A stretch of DNA of 64,000 nt from Sepioteuthis lessoniana (Eukaryota > Mollusca > Cephalopoda > Myopsida > Loliginidae). Location: assembly GCA_963585895.1 (NCBI GenBank), contig OY757939.1:62866510-62930509 (forward strand). The letters run 5' to 3'. The position numbers and the translations under genes were made by a program. Positions 32,558 to 41,690 of this stretch are shown one piece after another. Under the pieces are notes generated by a model. It saw only the letters and a list, made by a program, of their open reading frames with translations, did no database searches and was not told the origin of the DNA. Within the stretch, counting starts at the first letter, position 1, and each line of letters begins with the position of its first letter.

Positions 32558-32708
32558 TTTACCCAACCCCTTCGCCACGAGTAGGATGCGATACAAGGTT
32601 ATTTTTTAAGCGGAGTAAATCTAGTTTTCCTTCTTCTATACAGATTACCATACCAAAGTTAAAGAACCCAGTCTGCCCTACTATTTTGCCAGTGGTTGGT
32701 GGAGGGTG
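32558..32708 (-). mobile_element. SINE-A 3' part
   Basis: Minus sense: CACCAACCACTGGCAAAATAG, AGACTGGGTTCTTTAAC, GAAGGAAAACTAGATTTAC, end GGGTTGGGTAAATG. Head absent. Adjacent to a D tail at 32709. Confidence 0.75.
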
Positions 32709-32775
32709 TTTGGTTGGTTAGGTTTGGGTTTTATAACATTGTTGATTATCTAATGCCAAATCCTACTTTTACATA

Positions 32776-33684
32776 TACGAAGATCATTAAATAAGTTTGC
32801 AGACTTTTTTCGTATGTGCACTTTTATTGATAGTACACTCATGAAACTCTAGTCTCCTTCGAAGTAATCTCCTGAAATGCACTTGTACCGTTCCAACAAC
32901 TTCTGAAAGGCTCCATGGAAGTCCTCTTGTGTAATCATGTCAATGACCTTCATTACAGCCTCTTTCATCTCCTCAATTGTCTCATAACGACGACAGCCTC
33001 TGAGCTTAGGGAATAAGCAAAAGTCACAGGGAGCAAGATCTGGACCATAGGAAGGCTAAGGAACTGTCTTGATACCCATCTTGCTCAAATTGTCTGTGAC
33101 AAGGATGGAGTTGTGGACTGGTGCATTGTCCAGCTAGAAATGCCACTGAGCCGATTTCAAGAGTGCTGGCCTCTTCCATAGGAATCTCTTGCTGAACTCC
33201 CTTAAAACCTCGACATAGTAACTTTAACCCTAACCCTTTGGCCTATCAACTCTGGTCTATTGACTTCCTTACTCCTCCCACACCTCTCATCATCCCTCAC
33301 AGACTCCCTGCCTTCCTTGAATCTCTTATACCACTCAAAAACTCATGCTCGATTCATGCAAGATGCTCCAAAAGCAGTCTGAAGCATTCCATACGTTTCT
33401 GTGGCATTTTTTCCAAGTTTAAAACAGAATTTTATTGCATATTGTTCTTCTAAAGTCTCCTCACGTCCAGATTACATTTTTGAAATTCACCAGCTGTGGC
33501 AATCAGGTTTTAGTAGGGTGTATTTTAATAACTGCTGTAGCCATTCCTTTGAACGTGAAATCATAAAAGTTGGTCAGTCATCTCATAACATGTGTAGCAA
33601 TAACATAGTGAATTGTCAAGAGTCTACGACAAATTTAAATGCCTGTACAAAAAAAGTATGGAAACCTATTGAAGGCATCACGTA
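32776..33684 (-). pseudogene. Mariner relic, internally deleted copy C
   Basis: Inserted at a TA in the AT hairpin of D. Minus sense: N-terminal region with ERYAIKFCFKLGKNATETY-like start and ASVFEWYKRFKEGRESVRDD. Then ELIDRPKG, the deletion junction at about 33210-33240 containing CTTTAACCCTAACCC, EVLREFSKRFLWKRPALLKS, DNAPVHNS, GIKTVP, then CFLFPKLRGCRRYETIEEM. Frame is broken at the junction and elsewhere. Confidence 0.85.
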
Positions 33685-33923
33685 TTTCAAATATATATGA
33701 TTAGTAAACTAATTTTGTAGATACATTTTAAAACAAGCCTGAGCTCATTCTTTTGTACACTGTTAAATGGTTTTAAATATTGCCATCTAACACTTATAAT
33801 TCTATTCAATATAAATCCTTCGTTTACGCACAGTAAAATGGTTACAAGTATTGCTATTTAACACTAATTATTCTATTCAACATTACTCATTCGTTTGCAC
33901 AGTTAAATAGTTCCAAGTACTGC

Positions 33924-34166
33924 CGGGGGGTGTCCTCGTGGTGTAATGGTTAAAGCGGTGGATTGCGGAATCGTCGCACGCGAATTCGAACTACAGCTGC
34001 GCTATTACGTTCACTTTCGGACAAATACCCTTGGGAAAGGTATGAACCCCCTTATCCTCCCAGCTATGGGTTAAATAACACCACTACTGTTCTTCTAGAA
34101 GGATGGCTTTGGTATTAAATAAACTACAAAGGTTAATATGCCATTAAACAAAGAGACCAAACCAAA
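33924..34166 (+). mobile_element. SINE-B copy, full length with target duplication
   Basis: 243 bp between CCAAGTACTGC at 33913-33923 and 34167-34177. Head GGGGGGTGTCCTCGTGGTGT with AATGGTTAAAGCGG, B-box-like GAATTCGAACTAC, TATTACGTTCACTTTCGG, central motif, and tail GGTTAATATGCCATTAAAC plus GAGACCAAACCAAA. It defines both ends of SINE-B. Confidence 0.95.
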
Positions 34167-34665
34167 CCAAGTACTGCTATGTATAACTATCGATTCAATT
34201 AAACATATATTAATCTCTTACAATTCAATTAAATATATATCACTAACAAATCAATTAAGCATCAGTCTTTTGTCTACATCCAGTTAAATGATGAAACTGT
34301 TCTATTTCTAACAATTGAATTTAAAATAAATCCTTTGTTTGCACTCGGCTTAAATTTCAAACAGTTCTATTTGAACTGTAGATAGGACCATGTCAAGTAC
34401 TACCACTCCGGGCCAGAGTGAACCTAGGAGCGATGACAATGAAGGGTTGCTCTGCATTCCCTAAATTTCCAGCATTACTGACGCTTCCCCATCAGATTGT
34501 TTAGTGTCATATCTAGGAGACTCGTTATGGGGGGGGGATATCTTATCCCTCTTCAGAGATGTAGTCGGTGTGTTCTACAGCCCCAGCCGACAAGGGGGAA
34601 AATAGTTGGGTTCATTCCTTTAGCGAAATGTGAAATTCAAACAGCTTCGTTAAGGTTTTGAAATC

Positions 34666-35502
34666 GGGTTGCCAAGTAGAATACACCGACTCTGATAAGT
34701 GATGGGACTCACTCTCCCCAACGAGTGTCTTGGATATGAAACAAAACCATCTGATGGTCAGGATCCAGTCTTAGAGCTCTGGGGACTGTGAAATATACCT
34801 TCATTGCTATCGCTCCCAGGTCCACTCAGACCCAGAATGGTAGCACCTGATAGGGTCCTATCAATGGGTCGAATAGAACTGTTTGACATTTAAACTGAGC
34901 GCAAACAAATCACATATGCTAAATTGAATTGTTAGAAATAGAACTATTTTGACCATTTAACTGCGTGCAAAAGAATGACATATTATGAATGGACTTATTA
35001 GTGTTAGATAACAATACCTGAAACTCTTAAATTATGTGCCTATTAATTGTAAATAGAAATTCTTGAAACCATTTAACTGTGCGCAAAAGAAAGAACTCAG
35101 ATTCGTTTAAAGATATTTTCAACAAAATGTTTAAAAATCATATATATCTAATATATATGTATAAAGAGGATTTGGCATTAAATAACCTACAATGGTTGAT
35201 ATGCCATAAAACCCAACTAAACCAAATCCTATATATTTAATATATATGTATAAAGAGGATTTGGCATTAAATAACCTACAATTGTTGATATGCCATAAAA
35301 CCCAACTAAACCAAATCCTATATATTTAATATATATCATATAAAGAGGATTTGGCATTAAATGGCCTACAATGGTTGATATGCCATAAAACCCAAACCAA
35401 CCAAATCCTATATATTTAATATATATCTTATAAAGAGGATTTGACATTAAATAACCTACAATGGTTGATATGCCATAAAACCTAACCAAACCAAACATTG
35501 GC
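34666..35502 (+). repeat. Repeat D copy with four-unit tail array
   Basis: Head at 34672 (AGTAGAATACACCGACTCTG, GAGTGTCTTGGATATGAAAC, GTCCACTCAGACCCAGAATG, GATAGGGTCCTATCAATGGG). Subrepeats 34870-35060 follow, then the tail region. Four 88-bp units of TTTGGCATTAAATAACC, GGTTGATATGCCATAAAACC and ATATATTTAATATATAT run at 35150-35500. The D at 9.9-10.6 kb has the same organisation. Confidence 0.8.
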
Positions 35503-35507
35503 GTATG

Positions 35508-35795
35508 TTTTTACCTAACCCCTTTGCTACGAGCAGGACATGACACAAGGTCAATTTTTACCTGGAGTTTAAATTCTGAGATTTCATTCTCATAGTTTGG
35601 TGGCCTAACCAATATTAAAAAGCCAGTCTATTCGACTATTTATTCATATCTGGGGTGGGGAGAGCAGATCGATTCATGTCTCTCTCAAGGACATTAACGC
35701 GGAGACGCGAACAACCTCGTCAGGGATTTGAACTCATATCGCCAGTTCCTTTTCTTATGACGATAACTGTTACGCCTACTAAACAACGAAATTGT
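35508..35795 (-). mobile_element. SINE-A copy, diverged
   Basis: Minus sense: TAGGCGTAACAGTTATCGTC, GAGTTCAAATCCCTGACGAG, GAGAGACATGAATCGATCTG, CTCTCCCCACCCCAGATATG, CTCAGAATTTAAACTCC, end GGGTTAGGTAAAAACA. Confidence 0.8.
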
Positions 35796-36132
35796 CGACC
35801 ATGAAGATTTTGATAACACTTAGAATAATAGTGTGGCGAAATGTAAACAGTGATGCCTTTTTCGTTGTATCTCTTTAACTGGATTACTTAGAAAAAATGT
35901 TTAACTTTATTATGAAAATATTTTTAAATCCGTTTTATTCTATTCTGGTACTTAGTATTTTTTTTTTTTTTTGTTATTCAAGTACAAGAAAAAAGAAACA
36001 TTATTACATAGAAAAAATAAAAGCTGAAAAGGTAAGATAGAGAGAATTAAAAGAGATTTCTTTTTAGATATAAATTAATGTTTTGGAAACAGAAAGATTT
36101 TAAGAAAAACACTTTTATACCAAATAGTTTCT
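35796..36132. other. AT-rich spacer, nothing recognised
   Basis: A poly(T) run at 35960-35972. No repeat family noted. Confidence 0.4.
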
Positions 36133-36612
36133 TGGGGAATCTTTGTGGTGTAGAAGTTAACGTGTTACATTGCGATATCTTAATAAGGGAATTCAAACTT
36201 CAGTCACTCTACCCGGCTATGGGTTAAAAAGTACCACTACTGTTCTTCTCGAAGAATAGCTTTGGCATTAAATAACCTACAATGGTTGATATGCCATGTA
36301 TTTGTCGCTGCCTCCCACCAGACACGACTTGACACAAGGTCAAAAGCCCGAAGGCCGATTAAAGTGGGGATAAAGGGGAGGGGAAGGTCGGGAACGAGCC
36401 GAGACTCGAACCCTGCTTGTCTGTGCTGCTCATCGGCTCACTTAGTGCAATGTGAGCCTGATGAGGCAAGCAGTTTCACGAACCCAAATGTGGGTCCGGG
36501 CACGTATGCCAGTTTGCGGCTTAAACTAGACGCATGGTCTAGTGCCGTACAAGGGGGACAAAGGAGACAAAAAAAATGGTTGATATGCCATTAAACAAAG
36601 AAACCAATCCAG
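36133..36612 (+). mobile_element. SINE-B copy interrupted in its tail
   Basis: Head GGAATCTTTGTGGTGTAGAA is decayed. ACTACTGTTCTTCTCGAAGAA, GCTTTGGCATTAAATAACC and CAATGGTTGATATGCC are followed by a 277-bp insert. The tail then repeats from AATGGTTGATATGCCATTAA to AACAAAGAAACCAA. Confidence 0.8.
36298..36574 (+). mobile_element. GC-rich retroposed insert of unknown origin with 17-bp TSD
   Basis: 277 bp flanked by AATGGTTGATATGCCAT at 36281-36297 and 36575-36591, ending in a short A-run (GAGACAAAAAAA). It is markedly GC-richer than its surroundings. The minus strand contains GGGTTCGAGTCTCGGC, a good pol III B-box-like motif. The plus strand ends in poly(A). No protein or RNA family recognised. 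Confidence 0.7.
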
Positions 36613-36755
36613 TCACTCTGTCACGTTCCCTTTCATATCAATACACTTAGGAAAGATATGAACTCATTTATCCCCCCCTCCAGTTATCGCTTAAATATTA
36701 CCATCAATATCCTTCTACAGGGATGTTTCGGCATTTGATTAACTCATTAAAATTT

Positions 36756-36998
36756 ATAAGGGAAGTCCTCGTTGTGTAATGGTTAAAGCGATGGACTGCG
36801 GAATCGTAGTAAGCGAGTTTATGCTTCAGTCGCGCTATTACGTTCACTTTTGGGCAAATACCCTTGGGAAAGGTATGAACCCCCTTATCCTCCCAGCTAT
36901 GGGTTAAATAGTACCACTGCTGTTTTTCTAAAAGAATGGCTTTGGCATTAAATAACCTACAAAGCAAACTGAAAATTTATATATCATTAAATAAAGAA
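36756..36998 (+). mobile_element. SINE-B copy
   Basis: GGAAGTCCTCGTTGTGTAATGG, AAAGCGATGGACTGCGGAAT, central motif, ACCACTGCTGTTTTTCTAA, tail AATAACCTACAAAGC with part of GGTTGATATGCC replaced, then CATTAAATAAAGAAGC. Confidence 0.85.
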
Positions 36999-37014
36999 GC
37001 TAAATCTTTCTATT

Positions 37015-37330
37015 GCCCAGTCGACTAGGGCTGTAAAAAACAGCGACTACTTCTCTGCAGAGGGATAAGCTCCCCCCAACGAGTGTCCTATATATGACAC
37101 TAAACAATCTGATGGTAAAGTTCCAGTAAGGCAGGAGCTTTGGGGGAATGCAGAGTACCCCTTCATTGCCATCGCTCTCAGGTTCACTCTGACCCAGAGT
37201 GGTAGCACCAGATGAGGGTCCAATCTATGAGTTAAATAGAACTAAACCGTGGTTTGAGTTTACTGTTTTTGGCATTTAAACTGTGTACTTATGCTAAACT
37301 GAATTATATGAAATAAAACTGTTTTGATAT
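37015..37330 (+). repeat. Repeat D head
   Basis: CCAGTCGACTAGGGCTGTAA, CTCTGCAGAGGGATAAGCTC, ATATGACACTAAACAATCTG, GGAGCTTTGGGGGAATGCAG, GGTTCACTCTGACCCAGAGT, then one subrepeat. Followed directly by another head. Confidence 0.8.
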
Positions 37331-37334
37331 TAAC

Positions 37335-37770
37335 TCTGTGTATTGCCCAGTTAGTTGGGGCTGTGAAATACACCGACGGCACCTCTGCAGAGGGGTAAGA
37401 CTCCCCCCTCGCCCAGCCAATGAGTGTCCTGGATATGGCTCTAAACAATCTGGTGGTGGGATTCCAGTGATGCTGAAGCTTTGGGGAATGCGGAGCATCC
37501 CCTTCATTGCCATTGCTCCCAGGTCCACTCTGGCCCGGAAGGGTAGCAGCTGATCTATGGATTAAATAGAACTTAATTGCATACTTATGCTAAACTGAAT
37601 TATTTAAATTAGAACTGTTTGACTAAACTGAATAGCAAGAAATAGAAATGTTTTTGACAATTAAACTGTCTACTCATGCTAAACTGAATTGTTTGAAATA
37701 GAACTGACTATTTGCATAAAAATGGATTTGGCGTTAAATAACCTACAAAGGTTGATATGCCATAAAAGAG
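37335..37770 (+). repeat. Repeat D copy, head to tail
   Basis: Head CCCAGTTAGTTGGGGCTGTG, CTCTGCAGAGGGGTAAGACT, GTGTCCTGGATATGGCTCTA, GGTCCACTCTGGCCCGGAAG. Two or three subrepeats to 37715, then tail GATTTGGCGTTAAATAACC and GGTTGATATGCCATAAAA. Tandem with the previous head. Confidence 0.8.
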
Positions 37771-37771
37771 A

Positions 37772-38000
37772 AGGTCCCGTGGCGTAATGGCTAAAGTGCT
37801 GGACTCCGACTCGGAAGTGAGTGAGTTCTAAAAGTCAATCTTGATATTACATTCACATTCGAACCACTTCCCTTACGGAACGGTATAAACGTCCCTATTT
37901 CCCCAGGTTTAATTGTATCATTGGTATTCTTTTACTAAAATGGGTTCGGCATTGAATAACTCATGAATGTTGATATGCCATTAAACGAAGAAATTAACCC
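37772..38000 (+). mobile_element. SINE-B-like copy, divergent head
   Basis: Head GGTCCCGTGGCGTAATGGC, TAAAGTGCTGGACTCCGACT is a different, tRNA-like head. The tail AATAACTCATGAATGTTGAT, ATGCCATTAAACGAAGAAAT follows SINE-B. The middle is diverged (ACGGAACGGTATAAACG for the central motif). Confidence 0.75.
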
Positions 38001-38189
38001 GAAGTCAGTCTTTTTTTTATTTGTCAAGCAACTGTATAATTTCAAGAAATTATTCCTAATTAATTATTATCCTTTGTAAACAACTGCAGCTTCAAGTAAC
38101 TATTCTTATAAGAAATAATTTGCACAGAGTTTTCAAGTAACTTCCTAGTTAATAATAACTTGTGAACAATTATATATCTTCTGTTAACT

Positions 38190-38725
38190 CTAGCCAAGTC
38201 GGCTAAGACTGTAGAACACCGACTGTATCTCTGACACTCACCCTACAACAAGTGACCTGAATAGGACACAAAACCAGTCAAGCCCAGAGCGGTAGCACCT
38301 GATAGGGTCCTATCTATGAATCTAATAGAACTGTTTGACTTTTAAACGATGTACAAACAAATGACTTATTCTAAATTGAATTGTTAGAAATTGAACTGCT
38401 TAATCATTTAACTGGGTGTAAAAAAAATTACTAGGATTTAATTTAATTGTTAGTGAGACTTAGTAATACTAAGGACCATTTTACTGTGTGGAATTGAATG
38501 AGTAATGTTGAATAGAATAATTAGTGTTAAATAGCAATACTTGTAACCACTTCACTGTGTGCAAACAAATGATTAATATTGAACAGAATTATAAGTGTAA
38601 GATAGCAATAATTGAAGCCATTTCACCGTGTAGAAACAATAGCAATACTAGTGTGCAAAGGAAGTAGTTCTAACTCATTTAAAAATGAAATTACTAACAA
38701 ACTATCCACTTAAAAATCAAATATT
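38190..38725 (+). repeat. Repeat D copy up to a mariner insertion
   Basis: Decayed head (AAGTCGGCTAAGACTGTAGA, GATAGGGTCCTATCTATGAA), first subrepeats to 38410, second subrepeats (GAATAATTAGTGTTAAATAG, CAATACTTGTAACCAC) to 38660, and hairpin region ATTACTAACAAACTATCC to 38725 where the mariner begins. Confidence 0.75.
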
Positions 38726-39631
38726 TACGTGGTGCATTCAATAAGTTTCCATACATTTTGTAAAGGCATTTAAAATTGCCGTAGACTCTTGAGAATTCAC
38801 TATGTTATTGCTATACATCGTATGAGATGACTGACTAATTTTTATGATTTCAGGTTCAAATGAACAGCTACAGCAGGAATTTGAATACACCCTACTAAAA
38901 CCCTGATTGTCACAGATGGTGAATTTCTAAAATGCAATCTGACACTTTAGAAGAACGATATGCAATAAAATTGTGTTTTAAACTTGGAAAAAATGATGCC
39001 TCAGAAACGTATGGAATGCCTCAGACTGCTTTTCGACCATCTTGCATGAATCGAGCATCAGTTTTTGAGTGGTATAAGAAATTCAAGGAAACCAGAGAGT
39101 CTGTGAGGGATGATGAGAGGTGTGGGAGGATTAAGGAAGTCAATACACCAGAGTTGATTGGCCAAAGGGTTAGGGTAACTATGTTGAGGTTTTAAGGGAG
39201 TTCAGCAAGAGATTCCTAGGGAAGAGGCCAGCACTCTTTAAATCCGGTCAGTGGTATTTCCACCAGGACAACGCACCAGTCCACAACTCCATCCTTGTCA
39301 CAGACTATTTGACCAAGATAGGCATCAAGACAGTTCCTCAGCCTCCCTATAGTCCAGACCTTGCTCCCTGTGACTTTTGCTTATTCCCTAAGCTCGCAGG
39401 CTGTCGTCGTTATGAGACAATTGAGGGGATGAAAGAAGCTGTGACGAAGGTCATTGACACGCTCACACAAGAGGACTTCCATGGGGCCTTCTAGAAGTTA
39501 TTGGAACGGTACAACAAGTGCATTTCAGCCGGAGGAGATTAGTTCGAAGGGGACTAGAGTTTCATGTGTATACTATCAATAAAAGTGCCCATACGTAAAA
39601 AGTATGGAAACCTATTTAATGATCCTCGTAT
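38726..39631 (+). pseudogene. Mariner relic, best preserved internally deleted copy
   Basis: Both ends present (ATTTACGTGGTGCATTCAAT; AATGATCCTCGTATA). N-terminal part at 38932-39195: SDTLEERYAIKLCFKLGKND, ASVFEWYKKFKETRESVRDD, GRIKEVNTPELIGQRVRVTM. The frame stops at 39193. A second frame picks up EVLREFSKRFLGKRPALFKS, then HQDNAPVHNS (second catalytic Asp), MTKIGIKTVPQPPYSPDLAP and CDFCLFPKLAGCRRYETIEG (34-residue-spaced Asp region), with a stop at 39492. The first catalytic Asp region is absent, and the junction reads GGGTTAGGGTAACTATG. Confidence 0.9.
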
Positions 39632-39639
39632 AGCCATTT

Positions 39640-39868
39640 AAATGTGCACGAACGAAAGATTAATAGTAAATAGATTTATTCGTGTTAGATAGCAATATTT
39701 GAAACTATTTGATTGTGTGCAAAAAAGAGCTCAGGCTCGTTTAAAAATGTTATCTACAAAATGTGTTTACAAATCATATATATTTATTATATATGTATAA
39801 AAAGGATTTGGCATTATGTAACCTACAATGGTTGATATGCCATAAACCCAACCAACCAACAACCAATC
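39640..39868 (+). repeat. Repeat D subrepeat, hairpin and tail
   Basis: GATTAATAGTAAATAGATTT to GAAACTATTTGATTGTG is one second-type subrepeat. AAAATGTTATCTACAAAATG and ATATATTTATTATATATG form the hairpin region, and GATTTGGCATTATGTAACC with GGTTGATATGCCATAAACCC is the tail. Confidence 0.75.
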
Positions 39869-39959
39869 TGTTAACTATTTCAATCAGGCAATAACTTATA
39901 ATCATTTATACAGCTTTGACTAATTATTCATATCTAATTCGTTAATGTTGAATTAATGG

Positions 39960-40880
39960 TCAAGATTCCAACATGGTGAAGTGATCCTGGTTCTTACTTA
40001 GGGTCTGTAGTAGTTTTTTCTGCGTTTTGATGCATTTTCCTTTTCATTGCTGTAGCTACCGTCTCTACGTAAATAGGCTTGCCATTTTCACTGAGTATTT
40101 CAACTTGTCCATTACCACTGTTGTATTACCTTTGTCTACTGTGGGTGTCCTCGTGGTATAATGGTTAAAGCGATGAACTGCGGAATCGTAGTACGCGAGT
40201 TCGTACTCCAGTCGCGCTATTATGTTCACTTTCGGGCAAATACCCTTGGGAAAGGTATGAACCCCCTTATTCTCCCTCCAGCTATGGGTAAATAGTAGGA
40301 CGGACTAGGTTCTTCAGCCTTGTTGAGGCAACTAGTCTAGGAGAAGGAAAACTCTGAATTCAAACCTGTTAAACTCCGCTTAAAAATTGACCTTGTGTCA
40401 TATCCTGCCCGAGCGGAGGGGTTGGTAAATAGTACCTTTGTCTACTGCTTATATAATGATACTATCACCTTACTGAAGGGTTTTTATAGCTGCTCTTTCT
40501 TTCCGTGTAATGTTTGATTTGGGGATCTTCGCCTTCTCCAATACCTTTTTAACTTTCCATCTAATCTTATGCACTTCAGTTTTGGGAATCTTCGGAATTG
40601 TTGCATCAGTTGGAGCTATCACATCCAAATACGGAATTTTCCTCATAGATGTTGCGAAGATGAGACATCTATCAAATAACCGAATTCATAGAGGGATGAT
40701 GGACCTTGTTGTTTGTACACCATTCTTTCAATTTGCTTAGTTCTTTTTTTCATTTGGCGAAACTTTACCGTTTAGAATTTCTGCTTGTATAACTTATCCA
40801 GATCTTTTTCGATTCGGTTTTTATATTCTGGAATGGATTTCCGAGCAGATTCTTGAAATGTTCTTTCAACTTCAGATATC
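39960..40880 (-). pseudogene. Penelope-like element, N-terminal RT region, interrupted by a chimeric SINE
   Basis: Minus sense: SARKSIPEYKNRIEKDLDKL-like start, LFDRCLIFATSMRKIPYLD, KVLEKAKIPKSNITRKERAA, then two stops within the KTLQ..DSII part and AVDKG. After the SINE (40142-40432) NTTVVMDKLKYSVKMASLF follows. The SINE sits between DKG and NTTVVM, a conserved Penelope RT segment. Many stops beyond. Different from the copy at 12.8 kb, which lacks this region. Confidence 0.75.
40142..40432 (+). mobile_element. Chimeric SINE-B head / SINE-A tail with 15-bp TSD
   Basis: SINE-B sequence runs from GGGTGTCCTCGTGGTATAAT through the central motif to CCCCCTTATTCTCC. It then switches to SINE-A (CTCCAGCTATGGGTAAATAG to GGTTGGTAAATAG). 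It is flanked by TACCTTTGTCTACTG at 40127-40141 and 40433-40447, so the chimera moved as one unit. Confidence 0.95.
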
Positions 40881-41420
40881 TGTCTTGTTGGCAGGAAGCT
40901 TTCAGTTTTGCTGCCTATGTGCTCTTCCTTCCACTATCTTCATTTCCTGTCTGCCATGCTATTCGTGATTGTCTATCTTCGGCTGAATTTCTAATTTTGT
41001 CAATCTGACCTTGAATGTATTCTAATTGCTGTTTTTGGTATGTGTTGGTTAGTTTGTTGGGGGGGAGCTGAGCCTCCCTAAATTTCTGCGTGTTGATATT
41101 TCTAGGGTTTCTTTTATTGAGTAAGGACGCATCTTTTAAATTATCTCATTTTTTCCTCACTACAAGTGACTCCCATGGAACTCTACATTTGGCTCTTGTT
41201 TTTGTTGGTATGCACTCTGCTACTGCTTCCATGCATGTGTACAGTGTCAAAGTTTTCATATTCGTCATTCGGAGTACGTCTTTCAGATTCAAAATCTCAC
41301 GCAAACTTCACTAAATTGTCAAAACTTTCACTGGTTACTAATTATTTAATTTCCAGGCTTTTAAAGAATAAACTTAAATTTGATACTCAGGCGAAGAAAG
41401 ATATATATATATATGTATAA
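40840..41420 (-). pseudogene. LINE-1f linker region, first tandem copy
   Basis: Minus sense: SFDNLVKFA, SERRTPNDEYENFDTVHMHG, then a decayed region with SSMGVTCSEEKMR, and LTNTYQKQQLEYIQGQIDKI with RNSAEDRQSRIAWQTGNE, continuing AKLKASCQQDRYLKLKEHFK to NLLGN at about 40850. This is the stretch between endonuclease and RT. Stops interrupt it. A Penelope relic joins at the 3' side. Confidence 0.8.
41401..41418. repeat. Short (TA)n
   Basis: TA run between the LINE-1f linker and the adjoining SINE-F. Confidence 0.8.
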
Positions 41421-41431
41421 GTAAGTAAAGT

Positions 41432-41690
41432 TGGCGACCGTTGTCGAGAGCAACCAGAAGGCTCCCTTTTCAATAGCAACTACACCGATGTGTAGGGGAG
41501 GGTGCTACTTCTCTCCCTGGATTGCTCTACTCTACCCTCGATACCTACCCTATATTACTGAGTGTAAAGCAAGGAGGTATCAAGTACCATTTTTAAATTC
41601 TTTGGTATGACGCGGTCTGGGATTGAACCCAGGTCTCCCGGACCATTAGCGAACACTCTACCCGCTAGGCTAATGAGCGGGTATATATAT
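41432..41690 (-). mobile_element. SINE-F copy with well-preserved tRNA-like head
   Basis: Minus-sense head CGCTCATTAGCCTAGCGGGT (A-box), then GAGACCTGGGTTCAATCCC (B-box), GACCGCGTCATACCAAAGAA, ATGGTACTTGATACCTCC, GTAGAGCAATCCAGGGAGAG, GAAAAGGGAGCCTTCTGG and end GGTCGCCAACTTTAC. The head resembles a tRNA of the class with GGTTCAATCCC but continues into a non-tRNA body of about 180 bp. Confidence 0.85.

Larger units (their letters stand above)
32709..34592 (-). repeat. Most complete repeat D copy, with mariner and SINE-B nested
   Basis: Minus sense. Head 34592-34380: TGTCGGCTGGGGCTGTAGAA, CTCTGAAGAGGGATAAGATA, CTCCTAGATATGACACTAAA, CCCTTCATTGTCATCGCTCC, ACTCTGGCCCGGAGTGGTAG. First subrepeat region 34380-34200. 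SINE-B insert. Second subrepeat region 33920-33720 (GAATGATAATGTTGAATAG-like, AGATGGCAATATTTAAAACC-like). AT hairpin 33685-33720, mariner insert, then tail 32772-32709 (TTTGGCATTAGATAATCAAC). Without the inserts D is about 730 bp. No coding potential was seen. Confidence 0.75.

Noticed and set aside
33940..34010. Intact tRNA gene
   Set aside because: A- and B-box-like motifs belong to the SINE-B head, which continues into the SINE body. The same head recurs at many places without proper acceptor stem pairing.
40510..40740. 76-residue plus-strand frame with hydrophobic start
   Set aside because: It is the antisense of the Penelope-like RT region, which is clearly recognisable on the minus strand.
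41620..41690. Intact tRNA gene on the minus strand
   Set aside because: Good A- and B-boxes, but the 3' part runs into the SINE-F body and the family occurs in truncated copies elsewhere in the window.
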